64,000 bases of DNA, taken from Conchocele bisecta (Eukaryota; Mollusca; Bivalvia; Lucinida; Thyasiridae). The notes under the pieces are model-generated. The model saw only the letters and a list, made by a program, of their open reading frames with translations, ran no database searches and was not told where the DNA came from. The position numbers and the translations under genes are program-made. The DNA lies in contig CM055274.1 of NCBI GenBank assembly GCA_029237695.1, forward strand, positions 22,991,505-23,055,504, read 5' to 3'. Every line of letters begins with the position of its first letter. Within the stretch, counting starts at the first letter, position 1. Below are positions 21,966-33,743 of the stretch, one piece after another.

Positions 21966-22289
21966 CGAACCCGAATGTTCCGGCTGTGAGAAATATTTGT
22001 TATAATGTTAAGCTTTGAATCAGATGTTTTCAAATGAGTATTATATGGACCCCCGGCTGATAGATACACTTTACCTTAAGGACCAGCGTAGCCCTAGGTC
22101 AGCTGCCCGCATATCAGCACGAACAATGAATAAAAGTGGTTCATTTATCTATCGAGTGTATGAGTACACATGCGGATCAAGATCTACACTGATCACATGT
22201 ATGCAGCCGGCATACATGTAAGGACACGTAAGTATTGCGTTGCGTACGCAACACGTGCGTTAATCTTGCCCGGGTTACCTACGATTCTC

Positions 22290-22480
22290 AACATCTGTTC
22301 ACCATGTCAACTCGCAATCGAGAAATTTGATTGCCTGAGCCTGAGCTTTAGCACAACTCAGGCTGCTCATCCAATCAAGCTGCTCGATTTCAAAGATAAT
22401 AGTCAAGTATTTCGACAAAGAAATGGACAAACGTCGGCAAAATTAGCGCAGGCGATAGTGTAACTACGGTTGGCAAGATA
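22290..22480. repeat. family G fold-back element
   Basis: GATTGCCTGAGCCTGAGCTT and CAACTCAGGCTGCTCATCCA-type arms with flanking ATGTCAACTCGCAATCGAGA. It lies in intron 15. Confidence 0.65.
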
Positions 22481-22540
22481 TTGAAACCAAAACTAAGCAG
22501 CTTCGTTGAAGATCTAGCACCACCGTGCCGTAGTATATAC

Positions 22541-22976
22541 AAGGCATGATCACGTGGTCACAACAAAAACAACAGTGGCTGAAAGTGTTGAAATCTTGAA
22601 AGTGTTATTTGATATTTTCCTTAATATGAAACGGATTTTGATGAAATGTGGCGCAGCAAACGCCTCTTCATGAGCTGCATTTGGTGGTCCAGGGAGTTTG
22701 GCACAGACTTATGTCGTTTTTGCGAAGAATCGATTTCCGTGTCGGGGAGACACGGAAATCGATTCTTCGCAAAAACGACAGAAGTTTGGGCGAAAATACA
22801 AATACAAAGACCACCAAATGCAGCGTAACAAGACGCGTTTGATGCGCCATATTTCATCAAAATCCGTTACGTAATAAGGACACTATAAAATAATACGTAC
22901 TTTGAATCAGATGGATTCTGGAAATTTCAGTACTTGTTGTTGTTGTTGTTAGTACCACGTGATCATACACCTTGGT
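22541..22976. repeat. family E fold-back element in intron 15
   Basis: Complete copy: AAGGCATGATCACGTGG end, the central TCGATTTCCGTGTC/GACACGGAAATCGA palindrome near 22740, and a (GTT)n tract before ACCACGTGATCATACACCTT. Confidence 0.9.
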
Positions 22977-24700
22977 ATAGCATCTTATCATGGCACAGAC
23001 AGTTGATTGTGATGTAAGCACAATACGCCAAATATAATGGCGGTGGAGCACAGAAACTACAAAGCACAAAATAGCAAACATCGTAGCCCCATACATGTAT
23101 GTCACATCAGGCCCGTAGCGGTGTGTAAAATAATGCCACGGCAGCCTTTTTAGCGGGAAAAATTCCACTTAGACCCTCAAAATCGCATTTCCTACATACA
23201 AAAAAAACAAAAACTGGCCAAAATAATGCCGGCCGCTAGGGCCCTGCACATGCAATATGCACTCCTAATCAGCATCTGCTTGTATTGTGTGCTAGATTAT
23301 CTTTTTTTTGGACTGTTATTTGCTTGGTAGTTCATTGGGGGAACAGTTGTTGTGGGGCTTTCGTTGCATTTGTTTTACTTTTTATATACAAATTTTCATA
23401 ATATTGTTTTCCTTTTGGGACCGCATATCGCTGGTCGTGGAGTGCATGTCTGTAAGGCGTTGAAGTCTCATCGACCACTGCTGTGAATGTAGCATGTGTT
23501 AATCATGATGTATTGCATTGATTTCGTCTTTACGTGTGTACACACGCTTCATTTAGGTACAGTGAGGTCAGCGTGTAAGTGCACACACGAACGAACATGA
23601 CATTGGTTCCAACCTGTCGTGTTCGTTCGTGTGTGCACTTACACGCTGACCCAACTGTATCTTGTTCTCTGTTGTTAACTATATGTAGGTCAAATTAACG
23701 GCCGCTTAGCCTCCTGAATTCAATGCACACAACTTTCGATTGCACAGCAACGGACCAACGAACAATGACATGACCATGTTTGGATTCAACTGCTACGTAA
23801 TGTATAGGAGGCTTTCAAGCGAATTTCTACCCATAACTATATAAATTATTGTGATTCTACACAGGCTATATGGTGTAATATTTCCCGTCTGGAGGTATGT
23901 TCACCCGAGGCGATAGCCGAGGGTGAACATACCTTCAGACGGGCAATATTACACCATATAGCCTGTGTAGAATCACAATAACGTATTTGTCATACCACAG
24001 ATCCTGTATTTGGCCGTATAAACATATCTCTTCTTTTGATCTTTGCGTGTTTTCAGGAAGAAAAATAATCCGAGATTCGATTTTCTACCGTCAGTCTTAA
24101 TATAAAGGCGTAAATGAACATTTTGTTTTTTTATTAAACGAAAACAAACTAAATATGGAGTAAGAAATCCATCGAAAACGACTTTATGACAGTTTTTTTA
24201 TATCGTGTAATTTAATTTATATTCCACGTCTCTATCGATCTGCTCTCCCTTTGGCGCCTCTAGAATAATGCGACTGGTTCCCAAACATTCGCTGTCATTG
24301 CTACGCCGCGGTTTCGTGCGTGGAACACATAGTTTGTGACCTAAATATAGCCGTGTCACGAAGGCAAGCGCGTTGAGATTTGAAAAGCAATTTTCGTTAT
24401 TTTGGCTAATTTTTCGCTCATATTTTGATGAGCGAAGAATATTTATGGAAAAATAAAGACTGGTTTTGAGCGTACAATTTGTTACTTGCATTGATCAATT
24501 CGGGGTGTTATTGTGTTTAGTGAGGAATACAATTCGCAATCGGTAGACGCTTGTAAAATGCGTCTTCCTTGGACGCGAGGCGCCGGAGGGGAATCGCAAT
24601 TCCTGTATGTCCGACGGCCTTGGCAGGTCATATAATATATATGACCAGGCAAGCTAGCCAATCAAAAGCCGAGAAACTTATCTGCGGTATGACAATAATT
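22977..24700. other. rest of intron 15: family C hairpin and a large palindrome
   Basis: 23559-23659 is a family C hairpin. 23847-23981 is a palindrome with ~55-bp arms (TTGTGATTCTACACAGGCTA ...) around GAGGCGATAGCCGAG. The other stretches contain no gene that I can see. Confidence 0.7.
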
Positions 24701-24717
24701 TAAATGAATCATCGTAC

Positions 24718-24868
24718 CCCATCCGATGGCCATATACTTCTTGAGGTGTGACCTTGAATTGAAGACCTTGACGAGCACGAGGTATAGATGGGAGCCCTCC
24801 ACCAACATCCAGCAAAACATGGCGACCAGTGAGTAATGCATACATATGGCCATCGCCTTGCACACCGC
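24718..24868 (-). CDS. adhesion GPCR, exon 15: third transmembrane segment
   Basis: From ATGATTGTAG to GG|G|GTACG, phase 0 in and phase 1 out. It reads AVCKAMAICMHYSLVAMFCW and then MLVEGSHLYLVLVKVF...KKYMAIGWG. The helix 3 cysteine, HYSL, FCWMLVEG and the KY-xx-GWG motif at the start of helix 4 are diagnostic of adhesion receptors. Confidence 0.96.
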
Positions 24869-25154
24869 CTACAATCATCGTTGGAAACAGGGTAATCCGA
24901 ATTTTCTGTCTGTAACGCAGGGCGATGTAAATTGCCCTGCGTTACATACAGAACATTCGGTTAGAAACAGCAATGAACATCATTACTCCGTCGAATTAAT
25001 AGACAAACCAAACACATTGTTATTTTGACGATGCCTCATTGCTTTTGACGGAAAACGTTCATAAAAAGAATGCACGTGAGTATTGTCTACATTTTGTTGA
25101 AATCTGGATAAAAACTATGAAACATAGGGCATCAAACTTTGCTCAGATTATCAA

Positions 25155-25510
25155 CGGTTCTGAACGTCTACTGTAGCAATATCGACTCGCAATAAAGCAG
25201 TTTGATTGTCTGAGTGTAAGCTGGAAACACAGCTGAGACTCAGTGAAAGTGGAAGTGAATGGGTAACGTCCCAGCAGCAGCTAAGGTCATATTATAGAGA
25301 CGGGACCACAGTTTAAAGTCTCATCATACAGACCAGTGCAATGGAAATACTATGAAAGTATGTTGATGCCCAATGCGAGATATGAACCCACAACCTCGGG
25401 ATTGGAAGTCATGTGTTCCAACCCTAGGTCACAAACCATCTCACTCAGCGAATCAAGCTGCTTGATTTCAGACACATTATTAATAAAGAAATAAAATAAA
25501 GAAATTGACA
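25155..25510. repeat. family G element interrupted by a tRNA-like segment
   Basis: Family G arms at about 25180-25245 and 25445-25480 are separated by a segment that, read on the minus strand, has a B-box-like GGGTTCATATCTCGC (about 25377-25390) and an A-box-like GTGAGATGGTTTGTG (about 25432-25446). The tRNA-like part is probably a SINE head inserted in the older element. Confidence 0.5.
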
Positions 25511-25584
25511 AATATTGGCAAGTAACGCAGGTTGAAGAGCGTAGGAATAAACTTGCGCTCAGGCAATCAAATTGCTTAATGCTT

Positions 25585-26062
25585 GATTTTGAGTTTGCAT
25601 TGCCAAAATGATGTACAGAAACGTTGATAATCTACTGTCTTTACGGCTACATAAACAATTCAAAAACAAGATTTCTTTTGATAATATTAAATTAAAGGAA
25701 AAATTAAGAATGAGCCTTCTTTTTATTTCGTGAAATTTGCTCAAATATTGATTTTATTGCGAAAAAACAATTTCCCCATGTTAAATCCCCATAGCATATC
25801 CAAGCTATCTAGTCAGGTTTCGGAGTCAATTTCCAAAATCTTTCGTTTTTTGACTCCTCCCACACTTCCTTACCACTTTTTCCCCCATGTGAAATTCCCA
25901 TAGACAAATCAATTTTTCGTAATAAAATCAATATTTGACCGAATTTCACGAAATAAAAAGAAGGCTCATTCTTAAATTTTCCTTTAATTTAATATTATCG
26001 AAAATAATACAGTTTTTGAATTGTCTATATAGCCGTAACATTTGGGCAGCTTTCGTGAAACA
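25585..26062. repeat. family J fold-back element in intron 14
   Basis: Ends in sequence resembling TTTCGTGAAACAGACTATAG, with inner inverted AGAATGAGCCTTCTTTTTAT and TTTCCCCATGTTAAATCCCC. Related copies are at 27998-28575, 43345-43912 and 58170-58492, and a diverged one at about 33960-34400. Confidence 0.75.
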
Positions 26063-26097
26063 GACTATAGGCAAGATTAAAACATGCGGTTGCATAT

Positions 26098-26665
26098 GTT
26101 GGCTGTAGCTCAGTGGAGAAATGTGGTGTATATGTGTTGCGACCAGTGTATATCCAGATCAGCTTGTGCATCCGCACAGCCTGATCAAGATCTACACTAT
26201 TCGCCATTCCATCAATGAAACACCCGCCATGATTATAACAGGGAATACATCTTTGCTATTAGATCAGGAGCTACATTGGTCACCAATCCCATACGCTCCA
26301 TTTCTCCAGTCACAGCCACATATAGAGAACACCAGGCTGATGTCTCTTGATATCAGTAGCCGATTTCACCAACATTGCAAAGTATACTTTTCTAGCAAAG
26401 TATACTTTGAGGGAGAAATTTTCAATTTTAGGATAAATTTATTAATTTTTATTATACTGACTTTATTACATTATCACAGCCATTTTGGCTGTGATAATGT
26501 AATACATTCAGTATAATAATTCTGCATACTTTTAATCATCAACTATATGCAGTGGTTAGTCTATATCAAACAATGCATTTCAGGAAAAATAAATTATTAC
26601 TCCCTCAAAGTATACTTTGCTAGAAAAGTATACTTTGCAATGTTGCTGAAATAGGCTACTGATAT
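26098..26665. repeat. family H and family D elements in intron 14
   Basis: 26098-26340 is a family H copy (GTATATCCAGATCAGCTTGT). 26355-26659 is a complete family D copy flanked on both sides by TGATATCA in inverted order. Confidence 0.8.
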
Positions 26666-26711
26666 CAAGAGGTATATCAGGTTGGGTCGTAAATGAGTGG
26701 GAAAAGTGTAC

Positions 26712-26811
26712 CTTGTTCTCGGTGCGGTCGATGCCGACGAGGAAGAAGACCTGCACGAGCATGATGCTCAGGGCCAAGTGTTCGTGGATCCGGATCCGCT
26801 CGCTAGACAGC
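26712..26811 (-). CDS. adhesion GPCR, exon 14: second transmembrane segment
   Basis: From TTTCCTACAG to AAG|GTACAC. The first base completes AGG (Arg) from exon 13. It then reads LSSERIRIHEHLALSIMLVQ and VFFLVGIDRTENK. R-x-I-x-x-x-L-x-L-S and FLVGID are the usual first-loop and helix 2 motifs of family B2. Phase 2 in, phase 0 out. Confidence 0.95.
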
Positions 26812-26838
26812 CTGTAGGAAAGTGTCCAGATTGATTTC

Positions 26839-27056
26839 TGGGGGCCGTTTAACTAAACTTCGAACGACTAAAATGTTCGTAAGTGTAAAATTATGATAGT
26901 CTGTAAATTTTACAGTAACAATGTTTTCTTGTAAACGAGTATTGGATTTACATTTATTGAGCATAAATGCTCAATAAATGTAAATCCATCCATTGAAATG
27001 TACAGACGATCCTAAATTTCCTTTTAGTCGCACGAAGATTAGTGAAACGGGCCCCT
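26839..27056. repeat. family A fold-back with CTG target duplication
   Basis: The element from GGGGCCGTTTAACTAAACTT to AAGATTAGTGAAACGGGCCC is flanked on both sides by CTG, a clear 3-bp duplication. It sits about 30 bp upstream of exon 14's acceptor on the gene strand. Confidence 0.8.
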
Positions 27057-27728
27057 GGTCTCGTGTTCGAGTTGTAAAAAGTTTAGTGGTTCAACAATTC
27101 CATATTGTCAGTTATTAATTCTTCAAAATGTTCATACATTGTTTCTATATTCTGCTTCTTAGGTCGCATTTTCTTTGTGTAATATGATATGTTCAACAAT
27201 GCATCATAAACCTTACACCCACTGTTCCAATATGTTGTCCGGACAAATATATAATATATATTAATAAATAACGAAATTAATGAAATAAAATCAACAGAAA
27301 GGTGACATTTTTATTGTTTTGAAAATTGTACATTTTTTATTTGTTTTTAATGGTCGGTCGACAACCCGTTTATTTGTTGTATCGACAAGTAACAAACATG
27401 TATAACAAGGTCAGCGACATAGCATGTGGATGCCGATCAGATCGTGTTTGTGCTCTGTCTTATTAGGATTCACATTCAGTCTGTTGGTCTGATTAATACA
27501 TATTGTGATTGTCAAATATATGTATGTGCAATGTTATATTCTGAGGCAGTTAATATTTTAATGACAAGCTGTGTGGACTCACAACTGACAGCAAGCGTGT
27601 GCGTTCTGGTCGGAGCCCACCCGTCTGTGGATCTTACGTGGAACAGTCAGTAGCAACTAACGAGAATGGTCTGGTTGCCACGCAGAACGCGCGACAGCCA
27701 GACCATTCGGAGATAGGTAGCGCCTTAC

Positions 27729-27968
27729 CTGAAGAACTGGAAGACGATGATAGAGACGACACAACCAAGGATAGAGAGACCCCCGCCGCCATATGACAGA
27801 TAGGTAAGGATCTTTGTGTTGACGTCATCGATGTCGTCACCGATGTCGTACACGTCCATGAGGACGGCGAAGTTGGTCATGTGGTTACAGTAGCAGACCG
27901 TGTATGAAGCGTTACTCTCAGCCACGCTGCGGACACAACCCTGCTTCAGCCAACGGTGTGCCGCCGAC
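27729..27968 (-). CDS. adhesion GPCR, exon 13: GPS autoproteolysis site and first transmembrane segment
   Basis: The exon enters in phase 2 after TGTTGATATAG and leaves in phase 2 at AG|GTAAGG. It reads TSAAHRWLKQGCVRSVAESN and continues to YCNHMTNFAVLMDV. The paired W..GC and C.C cysteines and the HMT tripeptide (27875-27883) form the GPS motif: cleavage is expected between Met and Thr, leaving a tethered agonist that begins TNFAVLMDV. After an acidic linker, ILTYLSYGGGGLSILGCVVS is helix 1. All cysteines and the catalytic His and Thr are present, so the receptor should self-cleave. Confidence 0.97.
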
Positions 27969-27997
27969 CTATATCAACAGTGCCCGACATGAAATAA

Positions 27998-28575
27998 ACT
28001 ACTGTCTGTTTCACGAAAGATGCCCAAATTTTACGGCTATATAGACAATGCAAAAACAATATTTATTTTGATAATGTTAAATTTTATCAAAATTTATGAA
28101 TGAGCCTTCTTTTTATTTCGTGAAATTTGGTCAAATATTGATTTTATTACGAAAAATTTATTTCTCTATGGGAATTTAACATGGGGGAAAAAGAGGTAGA
28201 GGAGTGTGGGAGGAGTAAAAAAAAACGATTTGTTTTGGAAATTGACTCCGAAACCTAGCTAGATAGCTTGGAAATGATCCAACTAAGAAAACAAAAGTTA
28301 AATTTTGAAAATCGGTCCAGGATTACTGAAATTCTAAAATATTTCCACATATTAAATCCCCATAGACATCTTCATTCCATGAAGATGTCTATGGGGATTT
28401 AACATGGGGAAATTGATTTTTCGCAATAAAATCAATATTTGACCAAATTTCACGAAATAAAAAGAAGGCTCATTCTTAATTTTTCCTTTGATTTAATATT
28501 ATCGAAAAAAATATTGTTTTTGAATTGTCTATATGGCCGTAAATTTTGGGCAGCTTTCGTGAAACAGACTATACA
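27998..28575. repeat. family J fold-back element in intron 12
   Basis: Outer ends CTGTCTGTTTCACGAAAGAT and GCTTTCGTGAAACAGACTAT are inverted. Inner GAATGAGCCTTCTTTTTATT occurs in both orientations, and ATGGGGATTTAACATGGG / CCCATGTTAAATCCCCAT forms the centre (about 28350-28400). Confidence 0.85.
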
Positions 28576-29080
28576 CATAGAGGGTTGTTGATATTTATTA
28601 AACTCGATTTCTGATTTCGTAAGAAACTCGGCCACGAGTTCCTTATGAACTCAGTAAATGAGTTTAATAAATATAATGATCGACTCTCCGTTTACACACA
28701 GTATCTTATATTAACACTGTAATGAAATTTTACACAACTACACTTAAATGGGTTTTCAATATTTATTAAACTCGTTTACTGATTTCATAAGAAACTCGGC
28801 CACGAGGTTATTATGATCTCCGTAAATGAGTTTAATGAACTAGTATGATCGACTCTCCGTTTACACACAGGATCTTAGATGAACAGTGCCCGAAATGAAG
28901 AACAAACTGTACATAATGGTTCTTAGTTCTTACATGAGTTTCTTATGAAAGCAGTTAACGAGTTTAATATATATTTTGATCGACTTTACGTGTATACGTT
29001 TATACAGAGGATCTTATATGAACAGTGACGACATGACAGTTACATGAGAGATGATTTAATATTATGTTTATTAAGCTTTT
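28576..29080. repeat. short direct repeat, ~160-bp unit
   Basis: AAACTCGGCCACGAG and ATGATCGACTCTCCGTTTAC recur at about 28622/28675, 28792/28847 and, degraded, 28940/28980. About three units in intron 12. Confidence 0.7.
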
Positions 29081-29320
29081 GTTTTAGTTTATTGATTTCA
29101 TAAACCGGCTGGCTACCCCGAGATTCTTATGATATCAGTCAACGAGTATAAAGAAGAAGTTGTAAAATAAATTGGTGTATTACTGTGCCGTATTCGTCCG
29201 TTTAATATCGATCAATTCATCGGCGTTCTCTGTGTGAAAATGCATCGAATACATCGAGCCTTATCTCGCAATAAACTTTGCATATACATGTACTAAATTG
29301 AATGTATATTTCCAACTTAC

Positions 29321-29379
29321 GTGGCCGACATATTCAGGAAGATGCAATTCTGTTCCAGTCGTTGTGAGAGGCTGGTGTT
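29321..29379 (-). CDS. adhesion GPCR, exon 12: GAIN domain strand
   Basis: A 59-base exon from TGTATTTACAG to AC|GTAAGT, phase 0 in and phase 2 out. It reads NTSLSQRLEQNCIFLNMSA. The C-x-F-x-N pattern just before the GPS is where adhesion receptors have C-x-F(W)N, so the cysteine should pair within the GPS. NTS and NMS are N-glycosylation sequons. Confidence 0.85.
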
Positions 29380-29721
29380 CTGTAAATACAAAGTACACTG
29401 ACCCATTTAATTTGGTTTGAGCGAACTGTTTCGGTTTAATTTCGCGAATACAAACAGTTCGTTAAAACAAAATTAAACGTTTTAACCAACGAAAATATCT
29501 ATATATAAGAAAACGATGTGAAGCGAAGAACGACAGGCATTTACATAGTTGGTATCCGGGTATTTAGACGAAAATGTCAACGACATTCGTTTATATGCAT
29601 ATCGTTGATGAAACGATTGTTTGTATAAAACGAACGATTGTATAAAACGATCGGTTTTACTTAGTTTTCTTTGTTTCGTTTATGAACATTCAACAACTAG
29701 TTTCTGTACATGCACATTCAC

Positions 29722-29834
29722 CTGTAGGCGGAACTCCAGTTTGACGGCGTCCGTTAACGACTGGAAGACATCCTCTGGAACATTGAGAACTCTGGTGGCG
29801 AGGATGTCCGAGTTCAGCACGCGCGATGACATCA
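29722..29834 (-). CDS. adhesion GPCR, exon 11: GAIN domain
   Basis: Ends CTACAG|GTGAAT in phase 0. Two AG acceptors lie 5 bases apart (29840 and 29835). Only the second keeps the frame from exon 10 (phase 1); the first would give an immediate stop. The product reads MSSRVLNSDILATRVLNVPE and continues to VKLEFRLQ. It has the beta-strand pattern of GAIN subdomain B but no diagnostic motif on its own; support comes from coding composition, phase and position. Confidence 0.75.
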
Positions 29835-30148
29835 CTCCACTGTTATCGACACAATACACATAAGTCGTCATTCACTAAGACGTGACACAACATCTCTGGA
29901 TGTTGGCGGGAAATAGGTGTCAGAGTGCACGAATATATGAGTGCGAACTAGTATTTGACGCGTGGTTGGCAAAGCTACATGTATGTAGACTAATTTCAGT
30001 TTCCACATAAGTATGTCTTGTAACAGTGTTTAACCGGATGGCAATTCCTATACTGGCTGGAAAGAATGCGGATGAATACCATCTGCATGCTTTTCGGTAA
30101 TTATAGGAACAGCGAGTAATGATCACACGCCTTATAAAGTAAACGTTT

Positions 30149-30251
30149 ACAGTGGGGTCAGCGTGTAAGTGCAGACACGAACGAACACGACAGGTTGGAA
30201 CCAACCTGTCGTGTTCGTTCGTGTGTGCACTTACACGCTGACCCCACTGTA
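30149..30251. repeat. family C hairpin element
   Basis: A nearly perfect copy in intron 10, with ACAGTGGGGTCAGCGTGTAA at one end and GCTGACCCCACTGTA at the other. Confidence 0.9.
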
Positions 30252-30791
30252 ATATGTCGAGTGTTTCTGACTCGAAGGCCTGTGATGCGGTCTACTTATA
30301 CATCTTCTTCATCGACCAGGTATCTAATCAGAAGCCATGAAATATGGCAGTCAGCCGTTTGCTGGATGATAACAAACTACCAACTGTCAAAATCAGTGAG
30401 GAATCCGCCATATTGGGTTCATCTGTCCAAATCTACACCGGGCTCATACAAACCTGTGTTTATTAATTGCGCCGTGTGTTTCCGCCAGAAGGCCAGAAAA
30501 TGACGTAAATCTAGCTTGGTACAAGTGGATGTAAGGATCTGCAATATATAAAATGGACTTTCAAGATTAAAAGTATAATAAAATTAACATTTGCAAATAT
30601 ATATTACCAAATTCCGGACTCAAATGGATACTGGCATGTAAGTTCAATTTACATTCTAATGCGCTCTATAAATATCACGCAATCTGATTGGCTGATGGTC
30701 ATACATTACAGGTATATCATTGTTGATGAATGGTCGCAAATTATTTCAATATGTATTCCTACGCCAGCAGTAAAGGAGTGCATTAGATATA

Positions 30792-30953
30792 GGTTAACCG
30801 CATTGTAATTTTGAAATTTGCGGCGTATATCTGAAAATGATAGGTCGGAAAACATGTTTAATGGCTCCGCTAGCGCATCGCCATTAAACAGATTTTCCGA
30901 CCTATCATTTTCTGACATACGCCGCAAATTTGAAAATTACAATACAGTTAACC
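30792..30953. repeat. palindrome in intron 10
   Basis: Arms of about 70 bp (GTTAACCGCATTGTAATTTT ... AAATGATAGGTCGGAAAA) around GGCTCCGCTAGCGCATCGCC. No related copy was found in the window. Confidence 0.75.
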
Positions 30954-31357
30954 CGTGTTAGACCCAATGAATTGTGTAAATTACATCATATCAGACTTTG
31001 ACGATACACAGCTTGGATTATTATATGACTGAAAGTCCAGCCAATGAGTTTGCCCAATAGAAGGTCACATGATTGCGGACATATATTACATTCACGTGAA
31101 TATCAATCTCGGACTACGAGACGTACCCGAGAGTGATATTCTGTACGTGATATTGACCTGGATGCGCGAGTCACTGATCACACAACGGAAACATGAAACG
31201 GTTCAACGACGAGCCAATTGAATAAAACTAGGCAAATAGTATCATCCAATCAGCAACAAGTTTACAAATATACTTCGCATTTGACAGCACAACAACAAAA
31301 ATGGATGCAAACTGAAGCAGACTTGTACACAAATGTCATTCGGGTCTCAGCATAAGT

Positions 31358-31696
31358 CATATAATTCCAGAACAAAAATATTTGATTGGTCCGTAGCAAG
31401 TCTTTGTCCAAAATTTATATCCCAGTAAACTCCCATGCCGAACTACTTTCCGTAACCGTCAGGCGCAGTTAAAATAATTCTTAAGAAAACGGAAAATAAA
31501 CACATTTTCTTGATGAATTTATTTAAAATGCTGGAATTATAAGGAATGAATGGCCTTTTTGTTGAATTTATCGGGGATATAAAGTTGGAAAAGTCGCGGG
31601 AATACTGGACGAGGCCTTCCGGCCTTCGTCCAGTATTCCCGCGACTTTTCCAAGTTTATACCCCGATAAATTCCACAAAAAGGCCATTCATTCCTA
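31358..31696. repeat. family F extended element
   Basis: Extension (AATTCCAGAACAAAAATATT ... CCGAACTACTTTCCGTAACC) followed by the tight palindrome GTCGCGGGAATACTGGACGA / TCGTCCAGTATTCCCGCGAC near 31600-31640. Confidence 0.85.
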
Positions 31697-32206
31697 TCAT
31701 AATAGTATAAGTATTGTCTTTTGAGTCGGTGTACACGTGATTTACGGACCTTCGAAAGTAAACGATTGTAAACAGTTCATATGACTGGAACAGTTATTAA
31801 TTACGATCCAGTTGCATCAGTGCCAACCACGATCATTATTAACTGATATTATACCGGTCCAACGTATCGAGAAAAAGTGGATAATTATATTTTTGACACG
31901 GTTTTCCGTCCGTCCTTCACGTTTCTTGTGAGATTGATAACTGTTAAACTGCAATAGCTAGATACTTGCTATTTGGTATGTGGCTTGCCTATGGTGTGTT
32001 TATGAGCAAAGTGAATTTTTCATTTTTCATTTTACTCCATAGTAATGGATAATTTCCCTCTTTCTGACTTCGACATTTGGAAAAGTGCGTATATTACAAT
32101 GGCTTTCTATCAACTTTTCTCTAGTCGTGTGTTTAAAATTGAAGGGGCCATTGGGAGACGGGGGCTAACCCCGTCTTCCATTGACCCCCTTCAATTGAAA
32201 CCTTAC

Positions 32207-32326
32207 CACTAGTGGATATAACGGCTTTCCTATACACCTCCCCTGGTAACGAAAGTGAGCCCGTCTCACCGTTTAGTTCCAACCTGCTCATATTCTTCCC
32301 TCGGTGCAGCATGCGAACTTGGAAAT
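32207..32326 (-). CDS. adhesion GPCR, exon 10: GAIN domain
   Basis: From GAGTTTACAG to AGTG|GTAAGG, phase 1 on both sides. The first two bases complete GAT after exon 9. It reads FQVRMLHRGKNMSRLELNGE and then TGSLSLPGEVYRKAVISTS. The alternating hydrophobic pattern and the G-x-L-x-LP turn suit the strands of the GAIN beta-sandwich. A sequon (NMS) is present. Confidence 0.8.
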
Positions 32327-32413
32327 CTGTAAACTCGTAGTAGAGTGCATACTATGTATATATGTATATATGTGGTTGATTTACTCATATGCAATTCCGG
32401 TAACGTATATATA

Positions 32414-32702
32414 TTTATCCCGTCAACACAGTGCGTATGTGCAGTGAAACACGGTGCCGTGAAAAATGTTTGTATTTCCTGTCAATACGACCTAATCACT
32501 GCGTATGAATATGTGCGATGACTGGGGTTATTTTATTGCATTTTAAATCCATTTGTAGGTGTTGACGGGATAAATAGAATAGTAGGTTAGTGCCGTGAAT
32601 GGGAAAACATATCTGGCACGGCACACACGAACGAACACGACAGGTTGGTTTCAACCTGTCGTGTTCGTTCGTGTGTTCACTTACACGCTGACCACACTGT
32701 AC
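32414..32702. repeat. family B / family C hybrid
   Basis: Family B from ATCCCGTCAACACAGTGCG runs to ATATCTGGCACGGCAC and then continues without a break as family C (ACACGAACGAACACGACAGG ...) to the end GCTGACCACACTGTA. The inner palindrome of B and one arm end of C are both lost at the join. Confidence 0.8.
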
Positions 32703-33126
32703 GTATGGCGCAATGTCTCCGGTCGAGAACGTACTGTCGCCTGTCGAACAACGTATACGCGTATACAAGGCTTATTAAATAAATCATGAAGAGCAGAACT
32801 CGCATTGAGCATCGAGTATGCAGGAACTGTCAAACAACAAGGCTTCCAATACATTGTGCATTTATATGTAATGGTGTGTTCAGTATACATGTAGTAACAT
32901 ACATGTTGAAACTCAGCGTTGGTGAAAGTGAGTATTGTGAACGCTCGGAATTATTTCCAATATCTACCGTCACTCTTTCTGGGATGCCATATGTATTATA
33001 ATTTATATAATGCACTTAGTCTACTGATCCGCTCCCCTTCTGAGTCGTTAACATGGTTTATCACGCCGAATAATGCACACGCTACGTGCATGCATACCCG
33101 CCTATACATTCACACTGTAACGTTAA

Positions 33127-33545
33127 CGAGGTATATGATCACGTGGTACTAACAACAACAACAAGTACTGAAACTTCCAGAATCCATCTAATTCAAAGTA
33201 CGTATTATTTTATATTGTCCTTATTACGTAACGGATTTTGATGAAATATGGCGCATCAAACGCGTTTTGTTAAGCTGCATTTGGTGGTATTTGTATTTTC
33301 GCCCAAACTGCTGTCGTTTTTTGCGAAGAATCGATTTCCGTGTCTGCCGACACGGAAATCTATTCTTTGCAAAAACGACATAAGTCTGTGCCGAACTCCC
33401 TGAAACACCAAATGCAGCTCATGAAGACGCGTTTGCTGCGCCATATGTCATCAAAATCCGTTACATATTAAGGAAAATATCAAATAATACTTAATTTGGA
33501 GTGGGCGACGTTGTTATTGTTGTAACCACGTGATCATGCACCTTG
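33127..33545. repeat. family E fold-back element in intron 9
   Basis: Complete copy with GATCACGTGG ends, (CAA)n tract and a central TCGATTTCCGTGTCTGCCGA palindrome. It ends about 30 bp from exon 9. Confidence 0.9.
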
Positions 33546-33577
33546 GTTAACATACCAAATAAATGTGTCAAACTAAC

Positions 33578-33743
33578 CAAGATTAGACGTTGTCACGTTG
33601 ATGGTAGCATGAACGTCGCCAGTTTGAACATTTCTCTTGCGTTTTCTTTTTTTGACGAGAATTTCAGACTTCTTAACTGCCAGATGTGCGGACAGCAGCT
33701 CCATCGAGTGTAGGAGAGACGTCATCCGGGTTTCCAGATATCC
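33578..33743 (-). CDS. adhesion GPCR, exon 9: GAIN subdomain A
   Basis: From ATATTCTTCAG to CTTG|GTTAG, phase 0 in and phase 1 out. It reads GYLETRMTSLLHSMELLSAH, the helical pattern (R..-LL.-E.LA..L) typical of GAIN subdomain A, and then VHATINVTTSNLG, a beta strand. Between them is KKRKRKRN (33633-33653), an unusually basic run that fits a furin-type R-x-K/R-R consensus. The NVT is a glycosylation sequon. Confidence 0.88.

Noticed and set aside
29680..29721. Extension of receptor exon 11 past CTACAG
   Set aside because: The GTGAATG donor at 29721 and the good C-x-F-N exon at 29321-29379 with matching phase make read-through unlikely.
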